Assembly: GCA_042408195.1 (NCBI GenBank)
Contig: JBHOQL010000029.1
Location: 1 to 49,081 of the forward strand
Reading direction: 5' to 3'
DNA length: 49,081 nt
DNA from: SpSt-600 sp042408195
Lineage (GTDB): Bacteria; Chloroflexota; Anaerolineae; SpSt-600
Shown: one piece after another, positions 17,390 through 24,960 of the stretch
How positions within the stretch are numbered: position 1 is the first letter of the stretch
How the letters are laid out: each line of letters starts with the position of its first letter
The notes under the pieces: model-generated
Told to the model about the DNA's origin: nothing
Databases searched by the model: none
What the model saw: the letters and a program-made list of their open reading frames with translations, nothing else
Program-made: the position numbers and the translations under genes

Positions 17390-18424
17390 TTACTGTCCTA
17401 TTGTGATCATAACGGCGACTCCATCTGCCTCAGCCTGAATCAGGATAGAAGCATTACGACCCGCTTTGGAAAAGTTGAGCATAGCCATGCTTTCCATCTC
17501 CATGGAACCTTCGGCTTGGGTCCACCCGTTAGCGGGCATTTTCTCTTTGTAGAATTCCACTGCTTCTCGGAAGGGAGTAGAGCTCTTGTAGGTTATGAAC
17601 CCTGTGGCGGCGGTCATGTCGGAGGCATTGGGCAGGATGGGAATATCCTGAGGCAAAAGTTGAGTACACTCTGGCGGGAGCTCAATGACAAGAGGCTTGT
17701 TGATGTCAATGACCTCCCAGGCCCACCTTAGGGTCCCCTCTCCTTTGTTGTAGAAGACATCTTTTCCGTAGGCTTCCACTATTTCTTTAAGGGCATAGCC
17801 TTCAGGTGCCACCCAGATTTCACCTTTGAGTTTGGCAAAGTTACCCCATGTAAAGGCTTTTTCATCAAAGGTGTAATGCTTGGCCTTTATACCCGCTATA
17901 GTGTCATAGCCCACAAAGGTACCTCCAGAAATGCCAAATTCAGGGGTGAAGCGCTCCAGATTTTCAGTCCCGGGAGCGGCACCACTTAGGCAAGTATCTT
18001 CTACTAAGGCGTAGGTCTTATCCTCCAAGTAGATAAGGGTCACCGTTTTCTCCATTTCTGTGCCCTCGAAGGTTAGCCTACGGGCGGGTGGGTTAGCTGT
18101 GTACTCCTCAGTCCAGCGGAATTCCCACTTTACAGGGTTACCGGCTTCGTCTTTACCATCAAAGGAAACTGACCAGCGGAGCCGGTAACTGGAAAATTTT
18201 TCCAAGCCAGCGGAGATTTTCTCAAGTTTAAGGGGTTCTTCGGTAGGAGTAGCCTGGGGAAGAGGGGTGGGGGTTACTTGGGGAGCTGGGGTTAGTGTAG
18301 CTATTGGGGTCTCGCCGGCTGGCGGCAACGGTGTAGGGGAAATGGGAGTTCGGCCTGGCTTACAGCCAGCTATGGCCAAGATCACCATCCCCCCAAACAA
18401 TAAGAGGTTTTTTAATTTAAACAT
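17390..18424 (-). CDS. Secreted lipoprotein, LppX/LolA-like fold suspected
   Basis: A 344-residue protein with signal peptide and lipobox IAGC (Cys about 20), then a Pro/Thr-rich linker (about 25-65) typical of lipoproteins tethered outside the membrane. The domain from about 70 reads SSYRLRWSVSFDGKDEAG and YLEDKTYALVEDTCLS, beta strands reminiscent of LppX_LprAFG or LolA-type lipid-binding barrels. A C-terminal region (about 255-344, KMPANGWTQAEGSM) looks like a second small domain. The ATG at 18424 is preceded by GAAGGAGG. Function unknown; it is the first gene of the secG run. Confidence 0.75.
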   Translation of the reverse strand: MFKLKNLLLFGGMVILAIAGCKPGRTPISPTPLPPAGETPIATLTPAPQVTPTPLPQATPTEEPLKLEKISAGLEKFSSYRLRWSVSFDGKDEAGNPVKWEFRWTEEYTANPPARRLTFEGTEMEKTVTLIYLEDKTYALVEDTCLSGAAPGTENLERFTPEFGISGGTFVGYDTIAGIKAKHYTFDEKAFTWGNFAKLKGEIWVAPEGYALKEIVEAYGKDVFYNKGEGTLRWAWEVIDINKPLVIELPPECTQLLPQDIPILPNASDMTAATGFITYKSSTPFREAVEFYKEKMPANGWTQAEGSMEMESMAMLNFSKAGRNASILIQAEADGVAVMITIGQ

Positions 18425-18450
18425 CTGAGCCTCCTTCTTAGTGTGGTTCA

Positions 18451-18478
18451 ATTATAAACCCTGTCAGAGGAAAATCAA
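18451..18478 (-). promoter_or_regulatory. Promoter of the lipoprotein-secG operon
   Basis: On the minus strand TATAAT (18456-18451) is preceded, with a 16-base spacer, by TTGATT (18478-18473). The start codon at 18424 lies about 27 bases downstream. Confidence 0.55.
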
Positions 18479-18483
18479 AATCA

Positions 18484-18740
18484 TGCAGGCCAAAGAGGTG
18501 CTTGCGGCAAGCTTGAGATTGTTCCAAAGTTATAGCCTTATAGTGCCGCTATTGTCAGCAATTGAGGGGTTCGGTTTATCTTGGCTGGGGTTCTACTCAT
18601 GGGTGGAAGCAAGGGGTGGCTATTTGCCCTTTATTCTGCTAGTTCTGGAGATTGTCCTGGCCAAGGTTTTCACTTGCTGGCAGACTATAGAGGGACAGTT
18701 TGTTGAGCAATTTGGCTTTACAAAAGATGCTTTGTTTTAG
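18484..18740 (+). CDS. Possible small membrane protein
   Basis: An 85-residue open frame from ATG at 18484 with AGAGGAAA upstream. It contains two hydrophobic stretches (about 18-35 and 43-60). It fills the space between the divergent lipoprotein promoter and the EF-P promoter and ends before the latter. No family is recognised and codon use is unremarkable, so it may be a spurious frame. Confidence 0.3.
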
Positions 18741-18763
18741 TAATTTTATCGGGCCTTGAGCAT

Positions 18764-18792
18764 TTGCGTCTCCTTTCCTGCAAAGCTATAAT
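18764..18792 (+). promoter_or_regulatory. Promoter of efp
   Basis: TTGCGT at 18764-18769 and perfect TATAAT at 18787-18792 with 17 bases between. The efp GTG start at 18827 follows 34 bases later. Confidence 0.7.
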
Positions 18793-18826
18793 TATATTTG
18801 CGAACTCCACAGGAGGAGGGGGAGGC

Positions 18827-19384
18827 GTGATCCCGGTAACTGCTCTCAGAAGGGGGACAGTTATAAATCTGGATGGGGAAATCTACAGGGTTTTGGAATA
18901 TCAACATCACAAGCCAGGGCGAGGCAATGCCTTTATAAGGACTAAACTCCGCAATCTGAGGACAGGTGCTATTATAGACCGAACCTTTCTCTCGGGCGAT
19001 GAGGTGCAAGAGGTAAAATTGGAGAACCGCACTGTGCAATATCTCTATAAGGACGGCGACTTTTACTACTTTATGGACTTGGAAACCTATGAACAGCCTG
19101 CAATAAAGGCCGAAGCCCTTGGGGATGCAGTCAAATTCCTTGTAGAAGGAATGACTCTGGAGCTTTCTTTCTACGAAAACGAGCCTATTGAGGTGGAGCT
19201 CCCGGTAACAGTTGATCTCAGGGTTGTGGAAACTGAGCCAGGAGTGCGGGGGGATACAGCCCAGGGTGCAACTAAGCCCGCCAAACTGGAAACGGGCCTT
19301 GTAATTCAAGTACCCCTCTTTATCAACGTTGGGGACGTGGTCCGGGTTGACACCCGCACTGGAGAATATGTAACAAGGGTTTGA
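18827..19384 (+). CDS. efp: Translation elongation factor P, Arg32 type
   Basis: A 185-residue protein, the usual EF-P length when started at GTG 18827 (preceded by AGGAGGAGGGGGAGG); the open frame upstream overlaps the promoter. It relieves ribosome stalling at polyproline. The KOW-like N domain begins MIPVTALRRGTVINLDG, the tip loop is HHKPGRGNAF, and the C-terminal OB domains end in RVDTRTGEYVTRV, close to the canonical EF-P signature. The loop-tip residue that is Lys34 in E. coli is Arg32 here. Its stop codon overlaps the next start (TGATG). Confidence 0.95.
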   Translation: MIPVTALRRGTVINLDGEIYRVLEYQHHKPGRGNAFIRTKLRNLRTGAIIDRTFLSGDEVQEVKLENRTVQYLYKDGDFYYFMDLETYEQPAIKAEALGDAVKFLVEGMTLELSFYENEPIEVELPVTVDLRVVETEPGVRGDTAQGATKPAKLETGLVIQVPLFINVGDVVRVDTRTGEYVTRV

Positions 19385-20532
19385 TGTTCTTACGCGACCC
19401 CCTAAGATATTTGTGGGACCTTATCGCTCATCCCAAGACGAGTTTATTTTTGTTTCTTTTTTCGGCTATTGCAGTGCTTTTTTCCCCTTTTGTCCTGAGA
19501 GTTATGGCTGGGCTTTGGCTTCTTTACCTTTCAATTCGCATGGCCGAAGAAACTGCTTCCTGGCTCCAGAGCCGAAATCTGTCTCCTCGCGAATCCCTGA
19601 AGGGAAGAGAGGATTTCAAAACGATTATCGTTTCTTCTCCTCCCGATGAAATTGCTGCCAGGCTTCCTTCTTTATTAGCTCCACCTTTCTGGAAAATGAA
19701 GGTCTATCGTGAAAGGACCCGCTATTATTTTGAAGCCAGGGGTATTATTTCGATTTACGGTTTGAAATGGTCTTTATTCACCGGGGCTTTCATTGCGCTC
19801 CTGGGTTTACTCCTCGCTCCAGTCACCGACAAGGCTGTAGAGTCTCCAATGGTTCCTGGCGATACCATCAGCTTAGAAGATAAGGGTTTTTCCTTTCGGC
19901 TTGAGGAAGTTTCCACAACTGAAGTTGGTGGAGAAGGGGTTTTCCTCGCAGGAAACAATGCAGTGAAGTCCGGCAAGCTCGCTCCCGGTAGACCGCTTTT
20001 AGCGGGATCATTTTTAGCAATGCCTGTAGGAAGAAACCCCGCCCTCGAAGTGAAGGTCAAAGGGGGCGAACCCTTTGTCCTTTATCCCGGGGGGAAAAAG
20101 TATACGGGGGAAGTAACAGTTCCATTCTTAATGCCCAACGATGAAAAGTATTTGTTCCTCCCCACCCGTCGTTTGATCCTAAGGCTTGTACTCATCCCTA
20201 AGTCTGAAGATCGCTTCCTGCTTGAGGTTTTCAGAGAAGGGGCGGAAAGATCTGAGCTGAAAATGGAAATAGGTAAGCCTGAGGAACTCAATTTGATGGG
20301 TGTCGAGGTGAGTTTCACCCCTACAAAGTGCCTTAAAGTCAAACTTGCCCGGGTCATATCCTTGTGGCTTGTGACGGTCGGTTTCTCTCTTGCGGCTGTG
20401 ACCCTCTTGCTGTGGTCAATCGTACCTGTCGGGAAAATTTTCGGGTTTATCCAGAGGGAAGAGAAATCAAAGGTAAACTGGGTTCAGGAAGACCCCCTTA
20501 AGTTCCCACCTTTTGTGAGGATAAAGGAATAG
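19384..20532 (+). CDS. Membrane protein, possibly ResB-like (cytochrome c biogenesis)
   Basis: A 382-residue protein coupled to efp by a TGATG overlap. Membrane segments lie at about 20-45, 130-150 and 322-345. The second is preceded by RYYFEARGIISIYGLKW and followed by a large extracytoplasmic beta-rich domain containing PGDTISLEDKGFSFRLEEV. This order (paired N-terminal helices, 'Y.e..G....G' helix entry, exterior domain with 'GDT..L....F.LRLE', final helix) resembles ResB proteins, which guide apocytochrome c. Similarity is weak and no CcsA partner is adjacent, so the assignment is tentative. Confidence 0.5.
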   Translation: MFLRDPLRYLWDLIAHPKTSLFLFLFSAIAVLFSPFVLRVMAGLWLLYLSIRMAEETASWLQSRNLSPRESLKGREDFKTIIVSSPPDEIAARLPSLLAPPFWKMKVYRERTRYYFEARGIISIYGLKWSLFTGAFIALLGLLLAPVTDKAVESPMVPGDTISLEDKGFSFRLEEVSTTEVGGEGVFLAGNNAVKSGKLAPGRPLLAGSFLAMPVGRNPALEVKVKGGEPFVLYPGGKKYTGEVTVPFLMPNDEKYLFLPTRRLILRLVLIPKSEDRFLLEVFREGAERSELKMEIGKPEELNLMGVEVSFTPTKCLKVKLARVISLWLVTVGFSLAAVTLLLWSIVPVGKIFGFIQREEKSKVNWVQEDPLKFPPFVRIKE

Positions 20533-21104
20533 TGGTAACGGTGATAGTCCTCGGAGCGCTTGCTTTTGCTCTCGCCGGTGTTAGGGCGCCGGGATACAAA
20601 GGGCTTTTGGCTTTTATCCCAGCGATACTGATTCTCGTTTTTGGAATGGAATCAACAACTCTCACGATTGCGGCTCTTGGGTGTGGAATCCTTGCCCTTT
20701 TCCGTGCCCCTTCTGCTCTCCCACGAATGGTCTGTGCCGGAATTCTGGCTATGAGTCCCGTTCTGTTCCCCTGGATAGAGCCGGCGGAGGACAGTGTCTC
20801 CGTTGGCTTGTTTGCTTTTGCCTTTTCTCTGTTCCTCAGTGAAGGGGTTGAAAGGGTAAAGAAGAGCGAAAAACTAAGGGATGAGCGGTGGTTTGCTCTT
20901 GCCTGTTCTTTCTTAACTGTGGGACTTGTTGTGTGGATGTGGGATAATTTCCTCAGAGGGAACAGTGTGCTGGGGCTTGGACCCTGGGCTGTTTCCGCTT
21001 TGTTGGGTTGCGCTTTCGTGGTTGGAGGATGGCACAGGAGTGAACTCGGGGCAGAATTACTGGCTTTGATAGCCTTGGCGGGTTTGTGGTTTCTGGCGGT
21101 TTAG
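20532..21104 (+). CDS. Hydrophobic membrane protein, unknown
   Basis: A 190-residue protein with about six hydrophobic segments spread over its length and a short charged loop near the middle (VERVKKSEKLRDERW, about 108-122). The GTG start at 20532 overlaps the TAG of the preceding gene by one base, with ATAAAGGA upstream, so translation is probably coupled. No catalytic motif or family is recognised. The coupling suggests it works with the upstream ResB-like protein. Confidence 0.6.
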   Translation: MVTVIVLGALAFALAGVRAPGYKGLLAFIPAILILVFGMESTTLTIAALGCGILALFRAPSALPRMVCAGILAMSPVLFPWIEPAEDSVSVGLFAFAFSLFLSEGVERVKKSEKLRDERWFALACSFLTVGLVVWMWDNFLRGNSVLGLGPWAVSALLGCAFVVGGWHRSELGAELLALIALAGLWFLAV

Positions 21105-21252
21105 GCAGGCGCAAGCTGGTCCGTCGACCGCACTGGGAAATAGGTTCGGCGAGGTTTTGATTCCTCTGGTCTTGTTGCTGACTTTTTCGCATCACTCTAG
21201 CGGATGAAGGTCATTTTTACAAATGCAATTACGAAGACTAAGGGGTTATTTG

Positions 21253-21377
21253 CGAGGAATTTCGCCTTAAACTGAAAAACGCCCCTGGGGGGAATCGAAC
21301 CCCCGCACACGGCTCCGGAGGCCGTTGCTCTATCCACTGAGCTACAGGGGCAATTATATTTTAACTCAAATTCCTCG
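21253..21377. repeat. 10-bp inverted repeat flanking tRNA-Arg
   Basis: CGAGGAATTT at 21253-21262 is the exact reverse complement of AAATTCCTCG at 21368-21377. The two arms lie 17 bases on one side and 16 bases on the other side of the tRNA-Arg gene. One arm falls inside the tRNA promoter spacer. Their role is unknown. Confidence 0.5.
21280..21351 (-). tRNA. tRNA-Arg (anticodon CCG)
   Basis: A 72-base cloverleaf on the minus strand: acceptor GCCCCTG with CAGGGGC, D arm GCTC/GAGC, anticodon loop CTCCGGA with CCG, a 4-base variable loop, T stem GGGGG/CCCCC with loop TTCGATT, discriminator G. CCA is not encoded. Confidence 0.95.
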
Positions 21378-21386
21378 TAACCGCAA
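21358..21386 (-). promoter_or_regulatory. Promoter of tRNA-Arg
   Basis: On the minus strand TTGCGG (21386-21381) and TAAAAT (21363-21358) have a 17-base spacer. The predicted transcript start falls at or within one or two bases of the mature tRNA 5' end (21351), so little or no 5' leader is expected. Confidence 0.6.
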
Positions 21387-21787
21387 GGTAATTAAAACTG
21401 AGGCAAGACTTTTCAATATTTACGGCCGCCTTCTGGCTACATTGATTTCAGCCACTGTAAATGGTCAAAGCCCGCTACTGGAACCTAGCCCCGGGCTAAG
21501 ACCAATTCAAGCGGCCTGACCCGGTGCCTTTTCTTCGTCGCTCCCGAATTTCAGCCCTGGGGACTTTGAGGGCAATACCTGTTGGGTTAGTTCAAAGAAA
21601 GCATTTGAATCTGTAATTTAAATTTTTTTTTGGAGGGCCGATTGCTCGGATGAAAGAGGGGCCTGGCCTCAGCATAGTTCTTGCCGATTGGCAGTGGACG
21701 GGTTTTAAACCCTCAGGGCAGGGCTGACCAGGGTTTACGTAATGGGCGTAAAAACCGAAAAATCCTGGGAAGAGCCTTTAAAGCTGA
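21387..21787. other. Non-coding stretch between tRNA-Arg and pfp
   Basis: About 400 bases without a credible gene. It holds an A/T-rich run (about 21615-21631) and a 13-base near-palindrome GGGTTTTAAACCC at 21700-21712. No tRNA, terminator or known riboswitch pattern is seen. A small RNA is possible but unsupported. Confidence 0.4.
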
Positions 21788-21816
21788 TGGACAATTGAAA
21801 ATAATCGTGGTAAAAT
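21788..21816 (+). promoter_or_regulatory. Promoter of the pfp-fba operon
   Basis: TGGACA at 21788-21793 and TAAAAT at 21811-21816 with a 17-base spacer. Transcription would start near 21823, about ten bases before a strong hairpin. Confidence 0.65.
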
Positions 21817-21833
21817 TAATATGAAACTCGGTG

Positions 21834-21875
21834 AAGAGGGGAAGGCCAAAGCTGGCTTTTCCCCTCTTTTTCTTT
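21834..21875 (+). terminator. Terminator-like hairpin in the pfp leader
   Basis: AAGAGGGGAA (21834-21843) pairs perfectly with TTCCCCTCTT (21859-21868). The stem continues inward through GCCA/TGGC around a 4-base loop, with one bulged base. A T-rich tract (CTCTTTTTCTTT) closes and follows it. The pfp Shine-Dalgarno AGGAGG begins at 21877, immediately after. No promoter can fit between the hairpin and the gene, so it must be conditionally read through, or it acts on mRNA stability. Confidence 0.7.
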
Positions 21876-21887
21876 AGGAGGTGAGCT

Positions 21888-23096
21888 ATGAAAGGAAAGG
21901 CTGTTGTGGGACAATCGGGAGGGCCAACCGCCGTAATAAACAGCACTCTTGTGGGAGTTGTCCATGAGGCTCTGAAGCACTCCGAGATAGAGGCCATTTA
22001 CGGAGCTATCAATGGAATAAAAGGGGTGCTCGATGAGGAATTTGTTGACCTAACCCAAGAGCCGGCAGAAGTGCTGGAGGGATTGCGTTACACCCCAGGC
22101 GCTGCCCTCGGAAGCATAAGGTACAAAGTTAAAGAGGGGGATTACGAGCGCATTCTCCAAGTCTTCAAAGCCCACGATATCCGCTATTTCTTTTACATAG
22201 GCGGGAACGATTCAATGGATACCGCTATGAAGCTTCACAGGCTGGCCCAGGACTCAGGTTACGAGCTCATGGTCATCGGTGTCCCGAAAACGATTGACAA
22301 CGATCTGGCCCATACTGACCACTGTCCAGGCTACGGAAGCGCAGCCCGCTTCGTGGCCATGGCAATCAGGGATTCGGGTTGGGATACCAGGGCAATGAAG
22401 GTGAACGCTCCCGTTAAGATCATAGAGGTGATGGGAAGAAATGCTGGATGGCTTGTTGGAGCAGCGGTTCTGGGCAAGGAAAAGGAGGACGATCCTCCTC
22501 ACCTTATTTACTTCCCCGAAAGGCCTCTCTCAAAGGAAAAGTTGCTCAAGGACGTGGAGGAAACCTATCGGCGCTACGGATATGTAGTTATTGCTTTGAG
22601 CGAAGGAGTTGTGAATGAGAAGGGGGAGCCTTTTGGAGGGGATTTTGCTCCCAAGGAGGTTGATGCTTTCGGGCATGTGCTCAAGGGTGGCGCTTCTGAT
22701 GCAGCCTCTTCCCTTATCAAGGCCGAGCTTGGCCTCAGCGTTCGCATAGACAAGCCCAATTACCTTTACCGTTCTTTCTCTCTTGCCGTCTCAAGCGTGG
22801 ATCGTGAAGAGGCCTACGAAGTTGGGCGGGCTGCGGTGAGGGCAGCGCTGGCAGGGGAAACGGGCAAGATGGTTACCATAATTCGTGAACCTGGCCCGGT
22901 TTACCGTTCCACCACTGGCCTTGTGGAGCTGGAGAAGGTGGCCAACGTAGAACGTTATCTACTCGATGAATTCATAAACGAGGAAGGCAATTTCGTGACT
23001 GATGCTTTCGTTGAATACGCTCGCCCACTAATAGGTGAGCCGCTGCCCTCTTATGCTCGGCTCACAGGGGTGACGGTTCCAAAGAAACTTTCGTGA
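21888..23096 (+). CDS. pfp: PPi-dependent 6-phosphofructokinase
   Basis: A 402-residue enzyme that interconverts fructose 6-phosphate and fructose 1,6-bisphosphate using pyrophosphate. The N-terminal GQSGGPTAVINSTLVG and IYGAINGIKG blocks belong to the PFK family. GGNDSMDTA and PKTIDNDL contain the Asp-type and Lys-type residues that distinguish PPi-users from ATP-users (which have Gly at these places). MGRNAGWLVGAA and the C-terminal region are also conserved. The ATG follows AGGAGG. The aldolase gene starts 12 bases later, so both sit in one glycolytic operon that can run in either direction. Confidence 0.93.
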   Translation: MKGKAVVGQSGGPTAVINSTLVGVVHEALKHSEIEAIYGAINGIKGVLDEEFVDLTQEPAEVLEGLRYTPGAALGSIRYKVKEGDYERILQVFKAHDIRYFFYIGGNDSMDTAMKLHRLAQDSGYELMVIGVPKTIDNDLAHTDHCPGYGSAARFVAMAIRDSGWDTRAMKVNAPVKIIEVMGRNAGWLVGAAVLGKEKEDDPPHLIYFPERPLSKEKLLKDVEETYRRYGYVVIALSEGVVNEKGEPFGGDFAPKEVDAFGHVLKGGASDAASSLIKAELGLSVRIDKPNYLYRSFSLAVSSVDREEAYEVGRAAVRAALAGETGKMVTIIREPGPVYRSTTGLVELEKVANVERYLLDEFINEEGNFVTDAFVEYARPLIGEPLPSYARLTGVTVPKKLS

Positions 23097-23108
23097 AGGA
23101 GGGGAAAC

Positions 23109-24032
23109 ATGCCGTTAGTAACCAGCAAAGAACTTCTTCAGAGAGCTTTTGAAGAGCATTACGCCATTGGGGCTTTTAACGCCAATAATATGGAGCAGGT
23201 TCAGGCCATAGTGGAAGCTGCCCAGGAAGAGCGAGCCCCAGTTATCCTCCAGGTCAGCCAGGGAGCTATCCGCTACGCGGGCCTTGAAATGGCTGCAGGA
23301 ATGGTGAAAATAATCGCTTCTCAAGTGAATATCCCTGTCGTCCTGCACCTGGACCATGGTACAAGTTTTGAGCAGAATATCCTCTGCCTGAGGGCCGGTT
23401 TCACCTCGCTCATGTTTGACGGATCTAAGCTTCCTTTTGAAGAGAACGTAGCGATAACGCGGAAGGTTTGCGAAGTGGCTCACGCTGTGGGAATCCCGGT
23501 AGAAGCAGAGCTGGGCCAGGTGCTCCAGGTAACAGATAAGGTAACCCCTGAGGATGTGGAAAGGGCTATGACCGATCCCGATCAGGCTGCGGAGTTCATC
23601 CGCCTCACAGGAGCCGACTCTCTGGCAGTGGCCATCGGTTCGATCCACGCTATGAGGGAACAGGAGGCAACCCTGGACATTGATAGGCTCAAAGCGATCC
23701 GGAAAAAGGTGAACATACCTCTGGTCCTACACGGCTCTTCGGGAGTTAAGGATGAAAGCCTCCTGGAAGCTATTGAGAATGGGATAAGCAAGATCAACGT
23801 GGCCACTTACCTCAACCAGGCTTTCGTGCGGGGTCTAAGAGAAAGTCTGGAGAAAATGCCCGATGAAGTGGACCCCCGCAAGTTCCTGGCCGTAAGCCGT
23901 GAATACGTCAAGGAAGCTGTCCGGGAGAAGATTAGGCTCTTCGGGAGTGCCGGCCGCATAGATTCAACGGGTGGGTTTGTGAGCCCTCGACGCATTTTCA
24001 GTGGGGTGAAGCTCGGGGGAACAGAGGAGTAA
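23109..24032 (+). CDS. fba: Class II fructose-bisphosphate aldolase
   Basis: A 307-residue zinc-dependent aldolase. Motifs are the N-terminal AIGAFNANNMEQVQAI, the zinc-ligand LHLDHGTSFE (about 82-85), FTSLMFDGSKLPFEENV, VEAELGQ, a further His in GSIHAM, and VLHGSSGVKDE. The last is followed by GISKINVATYLNQAF, which binds substrate phosphate. Length is typical. GAAGGAGGGG precedes the ATG. It acts directly after the PPi-PFK encoded upstream. The related tagatose-bisphosphate aldolases are similar, but the pfp neighbour favours fructose bisphosphate. Confidence 0.93.
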   Translation: MPLVTSKELLQRAFEEHYAIGAFNANNMEQVQAIVEAAQEERAPVILQVSQGAIRYAGLEMAAGMVKIIASQVNIPVVLHLDHGTSFEQNILCLRAGFTSLMFDGSKLPFEENVAITRKVCEVAHAVGIPVEAELGQVLQVTDKVTPEDVERAMTDPDQAAEFIRLTGADSLAVAIGSIHAMREQEATLDIDRLKAIRKKVNIPLVLHGSSGVKDESLLEAIENGISKINVATYLNQAFVRGLRESLEKMPDEVDPRKFLAVSREYVKEAVREKIRLFGSAGRIDSTGGFVSPRRIFSGVKLGGTEE

Positions 24033-24036
24033 CTCC

Positions 24037-24960
24037 TCAGCCCTGACTCAAAAGGTAAGCGAAGGCGTCTTCGAGGCGCGGGCGGACGGGTTTTATTTCC
24101 CGAACTGCCACGCCTTCTTTTTCCAGCAAACTTTTGATTTCCGGAATTCGTGCCTGTGCGTTATCCACAAAGACATGAAGCAAATCCCCGTAAGTTTGTG
24201 TTCCTCCGACCCCTTCAGCTCTCTTCAGGATTTCCCTCGCCCTCCGGATATCGGAGGGGAAGATTTCGATCACTTCTTTGGGCACCATTTCCTTTATTTC
24301 GGCAGGCTCGGAACATACCAGGAGTTTGCCCTGGTGCATGAAGCCAACTCTGGAGCAGCGTTCCGCCTCGTCCATATAGCAGGTGCTTATAACGATGGTG
24401 GTTTTTTGAAGGTGTAACTCCGTCAAAAGCTCCCAGAATTCCCGGCGTGAAACAGGGTCAACACCGGTGGTTGGTTCGTCCAGGAGAAGGATTTGGGGAT
24501 TGTGGATAAGAGCGCAAGTTAAAGCCAGCTTTTTCTGCATTCCTCCTGAGAGCTGGGAGGCCCTGCGGTTCCGGAAATTCTCAAGGCGTGCGAAGCGCAG
24601 GAGCCTCCTTATCCTCTCCTCCCTCACCTTGGGGGGAACTCCGAAAAGGTCGGCGAAGAAATTGAGGTTTTCTATTACCGTCATATCTCCGTAGAGGGCG
24701 AAGTGCTGAGGCATGTAGCCCACAATCCTCTTGACCTCTTCAGCTTGGGCTACCACATCGTAGCCGCCTACGATGGCCTTCCCGGAAGTTGGGGCCATAA
24801 CGGAGGCCAGAACCCTTAACGTTGTAGTCTTACCTGCACCATCTGGCCCCACCAGGCCAAATATTTCCCCTCTGTAGACCACCAGGTTCAACCTTTCTAC
24901 GGCCATTATTTGGCCGAACCTTTTGGTCAAGTTTATGGCTTCTATCACTGGCTCCATCAT
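24037..24960 (-). CDS. ABC-2 type exporter, ATP-binding subunit
   Basis: A 307-residue ATPase. Walker A is GPDGAGKTTTL (about 38-48), the Q loop is YMPQHFALYGDM, the signature is LSGGMQKKLALTCAL, Walker B is ILLLDEPTTGVDP, and the C-terminal extension (about 220-307) is of the kind found in drug and Nod-factor exporters. It overlaps the end of the permease gene by 4 bases (ATGA). The substrate is unknown. Confidence 0.92.
   Translation of the reverse strand: MMEPVIEAINLTKRFGQIMAVERLNLVVYRGEIFGLVGPDGAGKTTTLRVLASVMAPTSGKAIVGGYDVVAQAEEVKRIVGYMPQHFALYGDMTVIENLNFFADLFGVPPKVREERIRRLLRFARLENFRNRRASQLSGGMQKKLALTCALIHNPQILLLDEPTTGVDPVSRREFWELLTELHLQKTTIVISTCYMDEAERCSRVGFMHQGKLLVCSEPAEIKEMVPKEVIEIFPSDIRRAREILKRAEGVGGTQTYGDLLHVFVDNAQARIPEIKSLLEKEGVAVREIKPVRPRLEDAFAYLLSQG

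Noticed and set aside
18746..19309. 187-codon open frame on the minus strand
   Set aside because: Antisense to efp, with no recognisable domain.
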